The notes: generated by a model not told the origin, from the letters alone. 32,028 bases of DNA from Streptococcus sp. HMSC034E03 (GCF_001811505.1 NZ_KV804990.1:26211-58238), one strand, 5' to 3'. Numbered from the stretch's first letter, positions 1 to 8,292 are shown. Numbers and translations: made by a program.

Positions 1-51
1 TCTCTGTTCATATCTTATTTCAATCCACTATATTAAAGATAAGGAGGGAAT

Positions 52-810
52 ATGAAGTTTCTACAAAGTATTCATCCTGCTAGACCTTGAAAATACTTAA
101 AATAGTTTGATATCTTAATCGTTACTGTTCTAATGTTTGGAGAGTTTATCATTCGTTCTCCCCAACAATTTATGGGGAGTTTGTCGCCTTTAACTCTTAC
201 TAGCGTCGCAGAGACTACGACAAATGTAGCAAGTGATGGGGCAGCCTATTCTAGTAATTTCAATTTTCAATTGATGATGTTAGGGATTACCTTCCTTTAT
301 CTTGTGATTCGAAATTATGATTTTAAACAGCTTCCTATACGTTGGAGCTGGTCTGTTTTAATTTGGGTTCCCCTTATCTTTGCTGTAGTTGGGATATTCG
401 GTGATATCATTACAACCCTTAGTGGTGAGTATAATTATTTCAATCCTCAACTAATTCCTTTTATAGACCCTATGGAAATCATTCGAAAATTCATGGCTTT
501 AACGCCGATGGCGATTTGCTATGCTTTACTAAATGGTTTTTATGAAGAATTTTTCTTCTTGGGCTTGTTGACTTCAGTAAAAGAAGAGCACAAGTGGTTG
601 GCTCTAGTCTATTCGGTAATTATACGGATTTCTTTCCATACCTATCAAGGCTTACTCTGGGCCTTGGTGATTGGGCTTGTTTATGGTCTCTTTTATTATT
701 TCTTGTACAAGTATGTAGTCAAGAATTTACTGCCATTTTTTCTCATGCATGCTCTAGCAGATATGTTTGGTTCAAGTCTCTTGTATCTCTTGATTGCTTG
801 GGGAAATTAA
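52..810 (+). pseudogene. CPBP-family intramembrane protease, disrupted by two nonsense codons
   Basis: An ATG at 52 follows a strong Shine-Dalgarno AAGGAGGG (41-48) and reads 12 codons, then meets TGA (88-90) and TAG (103-105). The same frame then stays open to 810. Both stops sit where a Trp codon (TGG) would fit by one base change. The remaining open frame can start at ATG 133 (225 aa), but no ribosome site precedes it. The product is a multi-membrane-segment protein of the CPBP (Abi/CAAX-like) protease family. Counting from 133, motif 1 is E138-E139-FFF-L143, where the family normally has Arg at the last position. Motif 2 is F168-H169-TYQG and motif 3 is H206-ALA-D210. The double stop and the altered motif 1 suggest decay. 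Translation restart at 133 cannot be excluded. Confidence 0.75.
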
Positions 811-875
811 AAAATCAAACTTTTTGACAACAGTCAAATGAGTCACTGTATCAAAGTCTTCTTGTTCATAAAAAC

Positions 876-901
876 GAGGTCGGGATTTCGGTCCCGACCT
901 C
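876..901 (-). terminator. Intrinsic terminator of uraA (possibly bidirectional)
   Basis: Perfect 10-bp stem GAGGTCGGGA (876-885) and TCCCGACCTC (892-901) with a six-base loop. Read on the minus strand it is followed by CGTTTTTA, a U-tract after uraA. It may also stop transcription arriving from the decayed gene on the plus strand. Confidence 0.8.
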
Positions 902-919
902 TTGTTGATTCTATATGGA

Positions 920-2203
920 TTAGTCTTTGTTTTCGTATGGCAAGATTAGGTTTAAGAGGATACCTGTCATAGCTGAAAGAGCAGTTCCTGAAAGTGTCAC
1001 TGGACCGAGTTTAAGGATTGCGCCACCAAGTCCAAGTACCAACATGGCACTTGCGATGATAAGGTTACGCATTTGACCGAAATCAACACGTTCTTTAATC
1101 AAGACTTTCAAACCGTTGCTGGCGATAACTCCGTAAAGAAGGATTGACATACCACCAAGTACAGCGTTTGGAATTGTTGAAATCAAAGCAGTAAATTTAC
1201 CAAGGAAGCTGAGGGCAATTGCGATAAAGGCAGCGTTACGGATAACTGAGACAGAAGCGATACGAGTCATACCGATAACCCCTGTATTTTCACCGTAAGT
1301 TGTATTTGCTGGTCCACCGAGGAAGGCAGAAACTGAAGTTGCGATACCATCACCAAGAAGAGTACGGTGTAGACCAGGTTCTTTCAAGAATTGGCGTCCA
1401 CAGATTTGACCTAAAACGGTATGGTCTCCGATATGTTCAGAAATCGTTACGATTGCGATTGGTAAGATGGCAATTGTTTCAGGACCGAAGTATAGATCGT
1501 ATTGTTTGAATGCACCACCTGTATTGAATGGTAGGTAGAAACCAGGGATTTCAAACCAGTTAGCTTCAAGAACAGGAGTGAAATCAACTAAGCCGAGAGC
1601 TAGGGCAAAGAGGTAACCACCGATAATGGCAAAAAGGAATGGGATGATTCGTAGGAAGCCTTTTCCTTTTGTATTGATAAAGGCAGCAATCAAGAAAGTA
1701 ACAACGGCTACAAGAGCGTTTTTCCAGTTTCCGTCAGCTACAAGACCAGCGTTGGTAACAGCTGAACCTGCAAGTCCAAGACCGATAACGATGATCATAG
1801 GACCGATAATGATTGGAGGTAAGAGTTTGTCGATCCATTTTGTACCTGCAAAGCGAACACTTGCAGCAACAAGGACATAAACAAAACCAGTCAGGATAAC
1901 CCCTGTCTGAGCAGCAGATACATCGCCTCCCATTTCTTTCATGGCAAGTGACATAGCTGTGATAAAGGCAAAAGAAGAACCCAGATAAACTGGAACTTTA
2001 AAGCCAGTAGAGATCATGTAAATGAGTGTTCCTACACCTGATGCAAAAAGGGCAACCGATACAGGCATTCCCAAGATCAAAGGTACCAAGATGGTTGCAC
2101 CAAACATGGCAAATACGTGCTGGAAGCTAAGAAGAATTCCCTTTCCAGCTGAAGGACGTTGGTCAACGTCTAATAACAAATCAACAGTTGATTCCTGTTT
2201 CAT
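920..2203 (-). CDS. uraA: Uracil permease (uracil:cation symporter, NCS2 family)
   Basis: Membrane transporter of 427 aa that imports uracil, the salvage counterpart of the pyr biosynthesis genes at 9.7-15.7 kb. The sequence is hydrophobic throughout, consistent with the 14-segment NCS2 fold. It keeps the signature stretches around S255-E256-H257-IGD and GGPANTTYGE (E305), the positions of the substrate-binding glutamates of UraA-type carriers. I start it at M-K-Q-E-S (2203), preceded by GTGAGG, not at the in-frame ATG at 2239. The upstream Met lies inside the terminator hairpin at 2225-2259, so the extension would be leader RNA. The gene follows rsmG on the same strand, with its own promoter and a PyrR-type attenuator. 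Confidence 0.95.
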   Translation of the reverse strand: MKQESTVDLLLDVDQRPSAGKGILLSFQHVFAMFGATILVPLILGMPVSVALFASGVGTLIYMISTGFKVPVYLGSSFAFITAMSLAMKEMGGDVSAAQTGVILTGFVYVLVAASVRFAGTKWIDKLLPPIIIGPMIIVIGLGLAGSAVTNAGLVADGNWKNALVAVVTFLIAAFINTKGKGFLRIIPFLFAIIGGYLFALALGLVDFTPVLEANWFEIPGFYLPFNTGGAFKQYDLYFGPETIAILPIAIVTISEHIGDHTVLGQICGRQFLKEPGLHRTLLGDGIATSVSAFLGGPANTTYGENTGVIGMTRIASVSVIRNAAFIAIALSFLGKFTALISTIPNAVLGGMSILLYGVIASNGLKVLIKERVDFGQMRNLIIASAMLVLGLGGAILKLGPVTLSGTALSAMTGILLNLILPYENKD

Positions 2204-2224
2204 ATTAACCTCACTTTTGGGCAT

Positions 2225-2259
2225 CAAAAAAGAGCCCATTATTTTATAGCAATAGGCTC
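2225..2259 (-). terminator. Attenuator terminator in the uraA leader
   Basis: On the minus strand, stem GAGCCTATT and AATGGGCTC (2232-2240 with 2251-2259, one G-U pair), a ten-base loop, then a run of seven T (2225-2231). It ends 22 nt before the uraA start codon and follows a PyrR-type hairpin. This is the layout of PyrR-controlled attenuation. Confidence 0.85.
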
Positions 2260-2331
2260 CCAGAGTAAGACCTCTCTAAAACAAGAATCCTTCATCAAGT
2301 TTTAAAGAGTTTTATATAGATCTGCGCCTTC

Positions 2332-2349
2332 GTCACCTCACGGGATGAC
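2332..2349 (-). promoter_or_regulatory. PyrR-binding type hairpin, uraA leader
   Basis: Minus-strand reading GTCATC-CCGTGA-GGTGAC: a 6-bp stem with one U-G pair closing the hexaloop CCGUGA. This matches the conserved loop of PyrR-bound anti-antiterminators (core CCNGNGAGG). With UMP, PyrR would stabilise it and favour the terminator at 2225-2259. The function is inferred from the family; the structure is seen directly. Confidence 0.85.
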
Positions 2350-2371
2350 ATTAAAAACCTTTGCTTAGGAT

Positions 2372-2400
2372 AGTATAGCAGAAAAAAATGATTTTGTAAA
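2372..2400 (-). promoter_or_regulatory. uraA promoter
   Basis: Minus strand: -35 TTTACA (2395-2400), 17-bp spacer, -10 TATACT (2372-2377) with an extended TGC before it. The -35 hexamer lies inside the first of four 50-bp tandem repeats, so the repeat array abuts the promoter. Confidence 0.8.
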
Positions 2401-2587
2401 TCATTTTTTCCCGAGCCTTGAAATAAGAAAGCGAGGTATGATTTTGTAAATCATTTTTTCCCGAGCCTTGAAATGAGAGAGCGAGGCATGATTTTGTAAA
2501 TCATTTTTTCCCAAGCTTTGAAATAAGAAAGCGAGGTATGATTTTGTAAATCATTTTTTCCCGAGTCTTGAAATAAGAAAGTGAGGT
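2388..2587. repeat. Four tandem copies of a 50-bp repeat
   Basis: Units start at 2388, 2438, 2488 and 2538, and a fifth breaks down after about ten bases at 2588. Units differ at only a few positions. Each begins with the inverted repeat ATGATTT-TGT-AAATCAT, then a T-run, CCCGAG, and an A/G-rich part. The array fills the gap between the rsmG stop and the uraA promoter. Each copy carries TTTACA on the minus strand, but only copy 1 is followed by a -10 element. There are no spacers, so this is not CRISPR. Confidence 0.95.
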
Positions 2588-2612
2588 GTGAATTTGCAGA
2601 TTTTTAATCTTT

Positions 2613-3326
2613 CTAAAGCGGACGTTTGTTAGGCATGCCAGCCTTTCTTGGGTATTTATTTGGAGTTTCCTTTTTCTTTTCAACAATAGTGATAAAGCGA
2701 GGGTCTCCATTAGGAAGTGTGTAACTGAGATTTTCTTCAACCTTACTAAAGAGAAGATTGAGGGCATTTTTAGCTTCAGTTAATTCCTCTGGTGCGTTGC
2801 TAGCCTTAAGAGCTAGCAATGTTCCACCGACTTTCAGGTAGGGGATAGTCAACTCAGATAATACCTGCATACGGGCAACTGCACGAGCTGTAACGATATC
2901 AAACTGAGCACGGAAGTTCTTATCTTGGGCGAAGTCTTCAGCACGTCCATGATAGAAGTGAACATTTTCTAAACCTAGTTCTTGGGCTAATAGATTAAGA
3001 AAGTTGATACGTTTATTGAGAGAATCAATAATGGTTACCTCTAGCTGAGGATAGAGAATTTTCATGGGAAGGCTAGGAAAACCTGCTCCAGCACCGATGT
3101 CTAAGAGTTTAATGGGCTGGTTTTCAATCAATCCCTGTAAAATAGGAGCTATGGAATCATAGAAGTGTTTGAGATAGACTTCTTCTTTTTCTGTAATAGC
3201 AGTCAGGTTGATTTTTTCATTCCATTCAACCAAGAGTTCAAAATAACGCTCAAATTGAACTTTTTGCTGGTCAGAAAGAATAATATTTTGTTCAGCAAGT
3301 AATGTGTAAAAAGTTTCTGGTTTCAT
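2613..3326 (-). CDS. rsmG: 16S rRNA (guanine-527-N7) methyltransferase RsmG (GidB)
   Basis: Cytosolic SAM-dependent enzyme that methylates G527 of 16S rRNA; in several bacteria its loss gives low-level streptomycin resistance. The 237-aa length is normal for the family. SAM motif I is D76-IGAGAG and is followed by [11 protein letters not shown]; a TARAVA stretch follows further on. I start it at M-K-P-E-T (3326) because AAGGAA lies 6 nt upstream (3333-3338); the longer in-frame start at 3350 has no such site. It is divergent from lemA. No terminator is visible after it, so transcripts may run through the tandem repeats toward uraA. Confidence 0.95.
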   Translation of the reverse strand: MKPETFYTLLAEQNIILSDQQKVQFERYFELLVEWNEKINLTAITEKEEVYLKHFYDSIAPILQGLIENQPIKLLDIGAGAGFPSLPMKILYPQLEVTIIDSLNKRINFLNLLAQELGLENVHFYHGRAEDFAQDKNFRAQFDIVTARAVARMQVLSELTIPYLKVGGTLLALKASNAPEELTEAKNALNLLFSKVEENLSYTLPNGDPRFITIVEKKKETPNKYPRKAGMPNKRPL

Positions 3327-3353
3327 AGTAGTTTCCTTCTTTAGTATCATCTT

Positions 3354-3362
3354 ATTTTACCA
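3354..3362 (-). promoter_or_regulatory. Probable rsmG promoter (extended -10)
   Basis: Minus strand TGG-TAAAAT about 28 nt upstream of the rsmG start, with no convincing -35. It is divergent from the lemA promoter 20 bp away. Confidence 0.4.
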
Positions 3363-3378
3363 CAAAAAGATAGAAATT

Positions 3379-3387
3379 TGATATACT
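3379..3387 (+). promoter_or_regulatory. lemA-htpX promoter (extended -10)
   Basis: TGA-TATACT, 33 nt before the lemA start, with only a poor -35. Both the extended TG and five of six -10 bases fit the housekeeping consensus. Confidence 0.6.
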
Positions 3388-3420
3388 GGTACTAATCTAA
3401 AAACAGAAAGGAGATATCAG

Positions 3421-3981
3421 ATGAATTGGATTATTCTTGGAGTTCTTGCTCTTATTGGTATCTTTGTGATTCTTACCTATAATGGATTGGTTAAAAATCG
3501 CATGCAAACTAAGGAGGCATGGAGTCAGATTGATGTTCAGTTGAAACGTCGTAACGATCTCTTGCCAAACTTGATTGAGACTGTAAAGGGATATGCAAAG
3601 TATGAAGGTTCAACACTTGAAAGAGTTGCAGAGCTTCGCAATCAAGTAGCCGCTGCAACATCACCGGCAGAAGCTATGAGAGCTAGTGATGCCCTTTCAC
3701 GCCAGGTATCAGGAATTTTTGCTGTTGCAGAAAATTATCCAGACCTAAAAGCGAGTGGCAACTTTGCTAAATTGCAAGAGGAACTGACTAATACTGAAAA
3801 TAAAATCTCATACTCTCGCCAACTTTATAATAGTGTTGTTAGCAATTATAATGTCAAATTAGAAACTTTCCCAAGTAACCTAGTTGCTGGACTCTTTGGT
3901 TTTAAAGTGGCTGACTTCCTTCAAACTCCTGAAGAGGAAAAGGCAGTACCTAAAGTCGATTTTAGTGGTTTAGGTGACTAG
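3421..3981 (+). CDS. lemA: LemA family membrane protein
   Basis: 186-aa protein with one N-terminal membrane helix (about residues 3-20), followed by the long helical LemA domain ([20 protein letters not shown] and following). The family is widespread and its molecular role is poorly defined; it is very often encoded beside HtpX-type metalloproteases, as here. A good ribosome site (AAAGGAG) precedes the start. Its stop codon lies two bases before the htpX ATG, so the two are translationally coupled and probably work together at the membrane. Confidence 0.9.
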   Translation: MNWIILGVLALIGIFVILTYNGLVKNRMQTKEAWSQIDVQLKRRNDLLPNLIETVKGYAKYEGSTLERVAELRNQVAAATSPAEAMRASDALSRQVSGIFAVAENYPDLKASGNFAKLQEELTNTENKISYSRQLYNSVVSNYNVKLETFPSNLVAGLFGFKVADFLQTPEEEKAVPKVDFSGLGD

Positions 3982-3982
3982 G

Positions 3983-4882
3983 ATGTTGTATGATCAAATC
4001 GCGAGTAATAAGCGAAGAACTTGGATTTTACTACTAGTATTCTTTTTACTTTTGGCTTTGGTTGGATATGCAGTTGGTTACCTCTTTATGCGGTCTGGTC
4101 TTGGTGGCTTAGTTATCGCTTTGATTATCGGCTTTATCTATGCCTTGTCCATGATTTTTCAATCAACAGAGATAGTCATGAGTATGAATGGTGCGCGTGA
4201 GGTGAATGAGCAGACTGCACCAACCCTCTATCATGTCGTGGAAGATATGGCTATGGTGGCGCAAATCCCTATGCCACGTGTCTTCATCATCGATGATGCC
4301 AGCTTAAATGCCTTTGCTACGGGTTCAAATCCCCAAAATGCAGCGGTAGCAGCAACGTCAGGACTCCTTGCAATTATGAATCGTGAAGAGTTAGAGGCGG
4401 TTATTGGTCATGAAGTCAGTCACATTCGTAACTATGATATTCGTATTTCTACGATCGCGGTTGCCCTTGCCAGTGCCATTACGCTTTTATCAAGTATGGC
4501 TGGACGCATGATGTGGTGGGGAGGTGCAGGTCGTGGTCGTAGAAGTGATGACCGTGATAGTGGTGGACTTGAAATTATTATGCTAGTCGTTTCTCTCCTT
4601 GCAATTGTTTTGGCTCCCCTAGCAGCAACCTTGGTACAACTAGCCATCTCTCGTCAGCGAGAATTTTTAGCAGATGCTTCAAGCGTGGAATTGACTCGTA
4701 ATCCTCAAGGTATGATCAATGCCCTTCGTAAGCTGGACCATAGTCAGCCTATGAGTCGTCATGTGGATGATGCTAGCAGTGCTCTCTATATCAACGATCC
4801 TCAAAAACGAGGTGGCTTGCAAAAACTCTTCTATACCCATCCGTCAATCTCAGAACGGATTGAGCGTTTGCAACATATGTAA
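3983..4882 (+). CDS. htpX: HtpX-type membrane zinc metalloprotease (M48)
   Basis: Membrane protease thought to remove misfolded membrane proteins. 299 aa with membrane helices at about 17-60 and two more near 157-210. The zinc site is H143-E144-VS-H147, with a third ligand probably E227 in [10 protein letters not shown] choose the ATG at 3983 over an in-frame GTG at 3974 because AGGTGA, within the last lemA codons, is at proper spacing and the family begins M-L-x-D-Q. It is the second gene of the lemA-htpX pair and ends at a clear terminator. A decayed copy of its 3' end lies at 5664-5795. Confidence 0.95.
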   Translation: MLYDQIASNKRRTWILLLVFFLLLALVGYAVGYLFMRSGLGGLVIALIIGFIYALSMIFQSTEIVMSMNGAREVNEQTAPTLYHVVEDMAMVAQIPMPRVFIIDDASLNAFATGSNPQNAAVAATSGLLAIMNREELEAVIGHEVSHIRNYDIRISTIAVALASAITLLSSMAGRMMWWGGAGRGRRSDDRDSGGLEIIMLVVSLLAIVLAPLAATLVQLAISRQREFLADASSVELTRNPQGMINALRKLDHSQPMSRHVDDASSALYINDPQKRGGLQKLFYTHPSISERIERLQHM

Positions 4883-4886
4883 AAAT

Positions 4887-4912
4887 ATCCAGAGTTTTCC
4901 TCTGGATTTTTG
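4887..4912 (+). terminator. Intrinsic terminator after htpX
   Basis: Perfect 8-bp stem ATCCAGAG/CTCTGGAT with a TTTTC loop, followed by TTTTTG. Confidence 0.85.
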
Positions 4913-4934
4913 CATCAATCACCTCACTTGTGAC

Positions 4935-4962
4935 TTGTCCTCTCATAAAAAAGTAGTATAAT
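4935..4962 (+). promoter_or_regulatory. Promoter of the intact CPBP protease gene
   Basis: TTGTCC (4935-4940), 16-bp spacer, consensus TATAAT (4957-4962), 30 nt before the ATG at 4992. Confidence 0.7.
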
Positions 4963-4991
4963 ATATGTAATTAATGCTAGTGAGGTGAATC

Positions 4992-5588
4992 ATGTATAAG
5001 CGTTGGATGACCTTTTTCTTGTTTTTGATTTTCACGCCAATACATTTGAGTATTGCTGACAAAGTCATGCGGACAAATTCATTAGCTCTATCAATCATTT
5101 TTACACTTGTTGAGATTGCAATATTTTTTTATGTAGGAAGAAAGTATGACCTGTTTCACATTCGAAAAATCAGCCTAAAAGATATGTTGAATTGGCTTCT
5201 CTCCTACGCCTTGCTTGTCTTATTTTATATGTTGGTCAATTTTTTAGGACCTACCCAATCAGACACTACTCAATCAATTCAAAGTTTATCACTTTCATTG
5301 CCTGTGCTCTTTCTAGATCTATGTGTTTTAGCACCCATTTCGGAAGAAATTTTTATGCGAGGACTGTTACAAGGGACAGTATTTAAGAATACATATATTG
5401 GATTGGTTACCACATCGGTTTTCTTTGCTTATCTACATGGACCCTATACGATTTCTAGTTTTATCACCTATTTAGGTATGGGATTTGCATTTGGTATAAG
5501 GTATAAGACTTCCGACAATCTTTGGAATTCCATTCTCTTGCATGCCCTCAATAATCTAGTTGCATTTTTCTTTATGTATTTGATATAA
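4992..5588 (+). CDS. CPBP family intramembrane metalloprotease
   Basis: 198-aa protein with several membrane segments and all three CPBP motifs intact: E118-E119-IFM-R123, the FAYLH stretch ending at H149, and H184-ALN-N188. Members act inside the membrane; in streptococci many sit beside bacteriocin loci and some give self-immunity, but no bacteriocin gene is visible here, so the substrate is unknown. GTGAGGTG before the ATG serves as ribosome site, and the gene has its own promoter. It is the complete counterpart of the broken CPBP gene at the window start, although the two are not close relatives by eye. Confidence 0.9.
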   Translation: MYKRWMTFFLFLIFTPIHLSIADKVMRTNSLALSIIFTLVEIAIFFYVGRKYDLFHIRKISLKDMLNWLLSYALLVLFYMLVNFLGPTQSDTTQSIQSLSLSLPVLFLDLCVLAPISEEIFMRGLLQGTVFKNTYIGLVTTSVFFAYLHGPYTISSFITYLGMGFAFGIRYKTSDNLWNSILLHALNNLVAFFFMYLI

Positions 5589-5663
5589 TCGACAAATTAG
5601 AATGCTCCGATTTTTAAACAGAACTAAAAAGTATTTTTATCTTATATAACCTAAATAATAGCC

Positions 5664-5795
5664 AGTCATGAGGTGGCTTGTAGAGTATGTAGCAGAATCT
5701 TCTATAGCAAAGCTCCTCAAAAACTCTTCTATACTAAACCCTTAAACTCAGAACAAATCAAGCACATCCAACGAGTCTGGGCAAAAAGTCTTTAA
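5664..5795 (+). pseudogene. Decayed fragment of the 3' end of an htpX-like gene
   Basis: The frame ending at TAA 5793 reads PQKLFYTKPLNSEQIKHIQ and then RVWAKSL. It parallels the HtpX C-terminus ([19 protein letters not shown]) encoded 0.9 kb upstream. The DNA before it (from 5664) still resembles the htpX stretch that begins AGTCGTCATGTGG, with an internal gap. No start or ribosome site goes with it, and the resemblance is limited to this segment. I read it as the relic of a tandem duplication or of a lost second M48 gene. Confidence 0.65.
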
Positions 5796-5800
5796 AATCA

Positions 5801-5850
5801 AAAAACGCATCATATCAGGTGTTGAAAAACTTGATACTATGCGTTTTATT
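5801..5850. terminator. Long bidirectional terminator hairpin
   Basis: AAACGCAT (5803-5810) pairs with ATGCGTTT (5839-5846). An inner TATCAGGT and ACTTGATA arm continues the stem, and there are A-runs before and T-runs after. It lies between a plus-strand unit and the minus-strand ABC-F gene, so it can serve both. Confidence 0.75.
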
Positions 5851-5917
5851 GTGGGAAGATTTATTTCATTTTCTGCTGAAATTTAGTTTTTGCCCAACCT
5901 CTTGCTATTTTCTACAT

Positions 5918-7444
5918 TTATAAATCTTGTAAATCAACTATTTCTAACCCATTTTTTGTCAAACGATAGATACTCCTACAGACTTCTTTTAAGAAACGCC
6001 TGTCATGCGAAACAGTGACGAGACCGCCTGGATAAGTGGCAAAGAGTTTTCTGATTTCGGGTTGAGAAGTGGGAGAAAAGTTTCGTGTAGGCTCATCTAA
6101 GAGGAGAAAGTTTGGTTTGCACAGGACTAAATCCAAAAGCAGGAGTTTACCCTGTTGCCCGCCAGATAAAGAGCGAATATGATGCTGCATCTCTGGATAA
6201 CTAAAATTGAGACTGGCTAGGTGGGATTGGATTTTCTGTAGTTCTTCTTTTTGTCCAGTTTGGCTAAGATAGGCTATTGGGGATAGCTCTAATTGCAGTT
6301 TTTTGTGGTAATCTTGTGGCATATAACCAAGCGAAATCTCTCTTTTGGCGCTTAGTAGTTGATGTAACTTGGCTAACAGAGTTGATTTCCCAATACCATT
6401 TGGGCCTATGATACCAATTTTTTCTTGGCCACGGACAGTTAGTTGTAACTCCTGAGCCAAAACACGCTCACCAATGGACAAAGTCTCATTTTCCAGTCGA
6501 AGTAAGACTTTAGAAGCTGCTAATGGCTCTATATCTGAAAAGAAAAGTTGGATTTGTTCCTCTTCAAGTGGCTTTTGGGTCAGCGATTGAGCTGCTTTTT
6601 CATAACGTTTTTCTTGGGAGAGAACATTTTTCATCTTTTTGGCTAATAGGCGCCCAGCAACATCATTTTTAGTATTTCGCAAGGCAGTTTCGACATTTTG
6701 CTTGACTCTGCGGTGTTTTTCCATGGTTTTATTGTAGGCTCTCTGGTCATTGGCAGCTTGCTGGCTTTGTCTGGCAAAAATAGCCTTTCTCTGTTCACTA
6801 TAGCGATCATAGTCTAAATGTTCAACTAGAGTTTCAGCCTCCTTTCGATGCTTGACCAGTCGCAAGTGGATAATGGTGTCTGCAGTTTGAGAGAGGAAGT
6901 CTTCATCATGAGAAATGAAAATAACGGTTTGCCTCATCTTCTGAATCTGACTTTTTAGCCAATCAATCGTCTCAAGATCTAGGTCATTTGAAGGTTCATC
7001 TAAAAATAGAATGTCAAAGGGTTTAGATAATTCATGGATGAGCTGAATTTTCAAAGCTTCGCCACCCGAGAGGCTACCAATCTCTTGGTCACTAGCAAAA
7101 CGACTGCTATCAAAGTGCAATTCCTCAGCTAAACGATAGAGAATACTGTAGTCCAAATTAGCAGACTCTAAAAAGAAGTAGTCCTGTAGAGATTTTTTCT
7201 TCAGTGTTTCAGGGAGATGTTGGGGAATGTAAGCCAGTGACTGATAGTCAGACTGAATGTCGCCCCTGATAGTGAAATCAGGCAATGCTTCCCCCATTAA
7301 AGCCCGTAGCAAGGTTGATTTGCCATTTCCTTCTTCACCAATAATGGCAACCTTTTCCCCGTCTTGGATGGTAATGTTTAAATTGGAAATAAGGTCTCGT
7401 AAATCTTTGTTTTGTGTGATGGTCAGATGATTGATTTTTATCAT
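5918..7444 (-). CDS. ABC-F family ATPase (ribosome-associated type)
   Basis: 508-aa soluble protein with two ABC domains and no membrane segments, which places it in the ABC-F group that acts on the ribosome. Domain 1: Walker A G36-EEGNGKST, signature LSGGEA (125-130), Walker B FLDEP. A charged helical linker follows (roughly 180-290). Domain 2: GPNGIGKST, LSGGQQGK, LLLDEPTRNFSPTS. The NFSP form after the second Walker B recalls antibiotic-resistance ABC-F proteins, but housekeeping members also exist, so resistance is not claimed. I start it at M-I-K-I-N (7444), with AAAGGG upstream; an in-frame TTG at 7510 would run through a terminator-like hairpin. Confidence 0.88.
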   Translation of the reverse strand: MIKINHLTITQNKDLRDLISNLNITIQDGEKVAIIGEEGNGKSTLLRALMGEALPDFTIRGDIQSDYQSLAYIPQHLPETLKKKSLQDYFFLESANLDYSILYRLAEELHFDSSRFASDQEIGSLSGGEALKIQLIHELSKPFDILFLDEPSNDLDLETIDWLKSQIQKMRQTVIFISHDEDFLSQTADTIIHLRLVKHRKEAETLVEHLDYDRYSEQRKAIFARQSQQAANDQRAYNKTMEKHRRVKQNVETALRNTKNDVAGRLLAKKMKNVLSQEKRYEKAAQSLTQKPLEEEQIQLFFSDIEPLAASKVLLRLENETLSIGERVLAQELQLTVRGQEKIGIIGPNGIGKSTLLAKLHQLLSAKREISLGYMPQDYHKKLQLELSPIAYLSQTGQKEELQKIQSHLASLNFSYPEMQHHIRSLSGGQQGKLLLLDLVLCKPNFLLLDEPTRNFSPTSQPEIRKLFATYPGGLVTVSHDRRFLKEVCRSIYRLTKNGLEIVDLQDL

Positions 7445-7480
7445 ATTATTGCCCTTTCTAGAATGTCCACATTGCATAAC

Positions 7481-7507
7481 AAAAAGCTCTACTTTACCTA
7501 GTAGAGC
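7481..7507 (-). terminator. Attenuator-like hairpin in the ABC-F leader
   Basis: Minus strand: GCTCTACT, a six-base loop, AGTAGAGC, then TTTTTG. It ends 36 nt before the ABC-F start codon. A terminator placed here fits the ribosome-mediated attenuation known for several resistance ABC-F genes. No convincing leader peptide is seen. Confidence 0.55.
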
Positions 7508-7535
7508 CAATGTCTATGTCAAAAAAACTCTATTA

Positions 7536-7640
7536 ATACTCTTCGAAAATCAAATTCAAACCACGTCAGCTTCGCCTTGCCGTACTCAAGTACAGCCTGC
7601 GGCTAGCTTCCTAGTTTGCTCTTTGATTTTCATTGAGTAT
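7536..7640 (+). repeat. BOX element (boxA-boxC form, no boxB)
   Basis: 105-bp repeat from ATACTCTTCGAAAATC to TTCATTGAGTAT. It contains a variant of the CGTCAGCGTCGCCTTGCCGT core used in BOX-PCR typing, and lacks the boxB unit. A near-identical copy lies in reverse at 21742-21846. BOX elements are non-autonomous, hairpin-forming repeats of pneumococcus and its relatives. This one lies upstream of the ABC-F gene. Confidence 0.85.
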
Positions 7641-7822
7641 AAAATGCCAGAAAAAGAGCATAAAAGAGCACACAAAAAGAGACAAAAACAAGATCTACTA
7701 AATAAAGTTTCTTTATTTGATAGACTTAGTTGTTCATGTCTCCCTTACCTCCGAGTATTGTTGCAATCATCATACTCTTTTTGAGAAACTTTGTCAAGAT
7801 TAAGCCAGAAAATCCTCTATTT

Positions 7823-8152
7823 TTAAAAACCAAAAACAGGTCCATAGAGTGTCAAAACGTGCTTAACTTGATCGTAGTGGAACTTGTCATAGTTTCGCCA
7901 AGCAGTGCGAGCTTCTTCATTCAGTTTAAGTGTGCCAAGTCCAATCAAGAGACTAGTACGTTGGTAAAATATCTCAAGGTCAATTAAGATAGAGTTATCT
8001 AGTTTCTCTGTCTTTTTAAGTTGATTGAGTAGCTCGTCGATATTTTGCTGCAAGCGCAGATCATCAGGCAATCCTTGTTTGCAAGTCTGGTAAGCTTTGT
8101 TTAACTCGGAAATGAGTTGATAAGCTTCTAAGATTAGTTCTTTATCTTCCAT
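7823..8152 (-). CDS. Small conserved hypothetical protein
   Basis: 109-aa acidic, mostly helical soluble protein with no signal peptide or membrane segment. I do not recognise a named domain. The start at M-E-D-K-E (8152) is supported by a near-perfect AAAGGAGG (8161-8168) with an 8-nt spacer; the longer frame to 8200 has none. It is divergent from the YceD-type gene and sits upstream of the ABC-F gene on the same strand, separated by the BOX element. A weak AT-only hairpin (7700-7718) may end its transcript. Confidence 0.75.
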   Translation of the reverse strand: MEDKELILEAYQLISELNKAYQTCKQGLPDDLRLQQNIDELLNQLKKTEKLDNSILIDLEIFYQRTSLLIGLGTLKLNEEARTAWRNYDKFHYDQVKHVLTLYGPVFGF

Positions 8153-8283
8153 ATGAGCGTCCTCCTTTGCCCATGTATTGATGTCTATAGTATAGCACAA
8201 AAAATAAAATTGTCATAATAAATATATCAAAAAATAGAGAATGATTTTTTGAAAGTTTAGTTGCCTTGCTTGCGGTTCTTTCA

Positions 8284-8292
8284 TGGTATAAT
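8284..8292 (+). promoter_or_regulatory. Promoter of the YceD-type gene and nth (extended -10)
   Basis: TGG-TATAAT, 28 nt before the start at 8321. The -35 is unclear (TTGCTT at 15 bp spacing is the best candidate). Confidence 0.65.

Noticed and set aside
2204..2239. N-terminal extension of UraA to the ATG at 2239
   Set aside because: The added codons lie in the attenuator terminator and have no ribosome site; MKQES at 2203 fits.
2388..2587. Repeats resembling a CRISPR array
   Set aside because: The 50-bp units are directly tandem with no spacers, and there are no cas genes.
3974..3982. GTG start for htpX at 3974, overlapping lemA
   Set aside because: It adds three residues not typical of the family and would place the ribosome site AGGTGA inside the coding part; ATG 3983 is better.
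7726..7756. Tiny minus-strand frame M-N-N-stop with GGAGG upstream and an AT hairpin after it, as a leader peptide for the ABC-F gene
   Set aside because: Too short to judge, about 290 nt from the ABC-F start, and the BOX element lies between.
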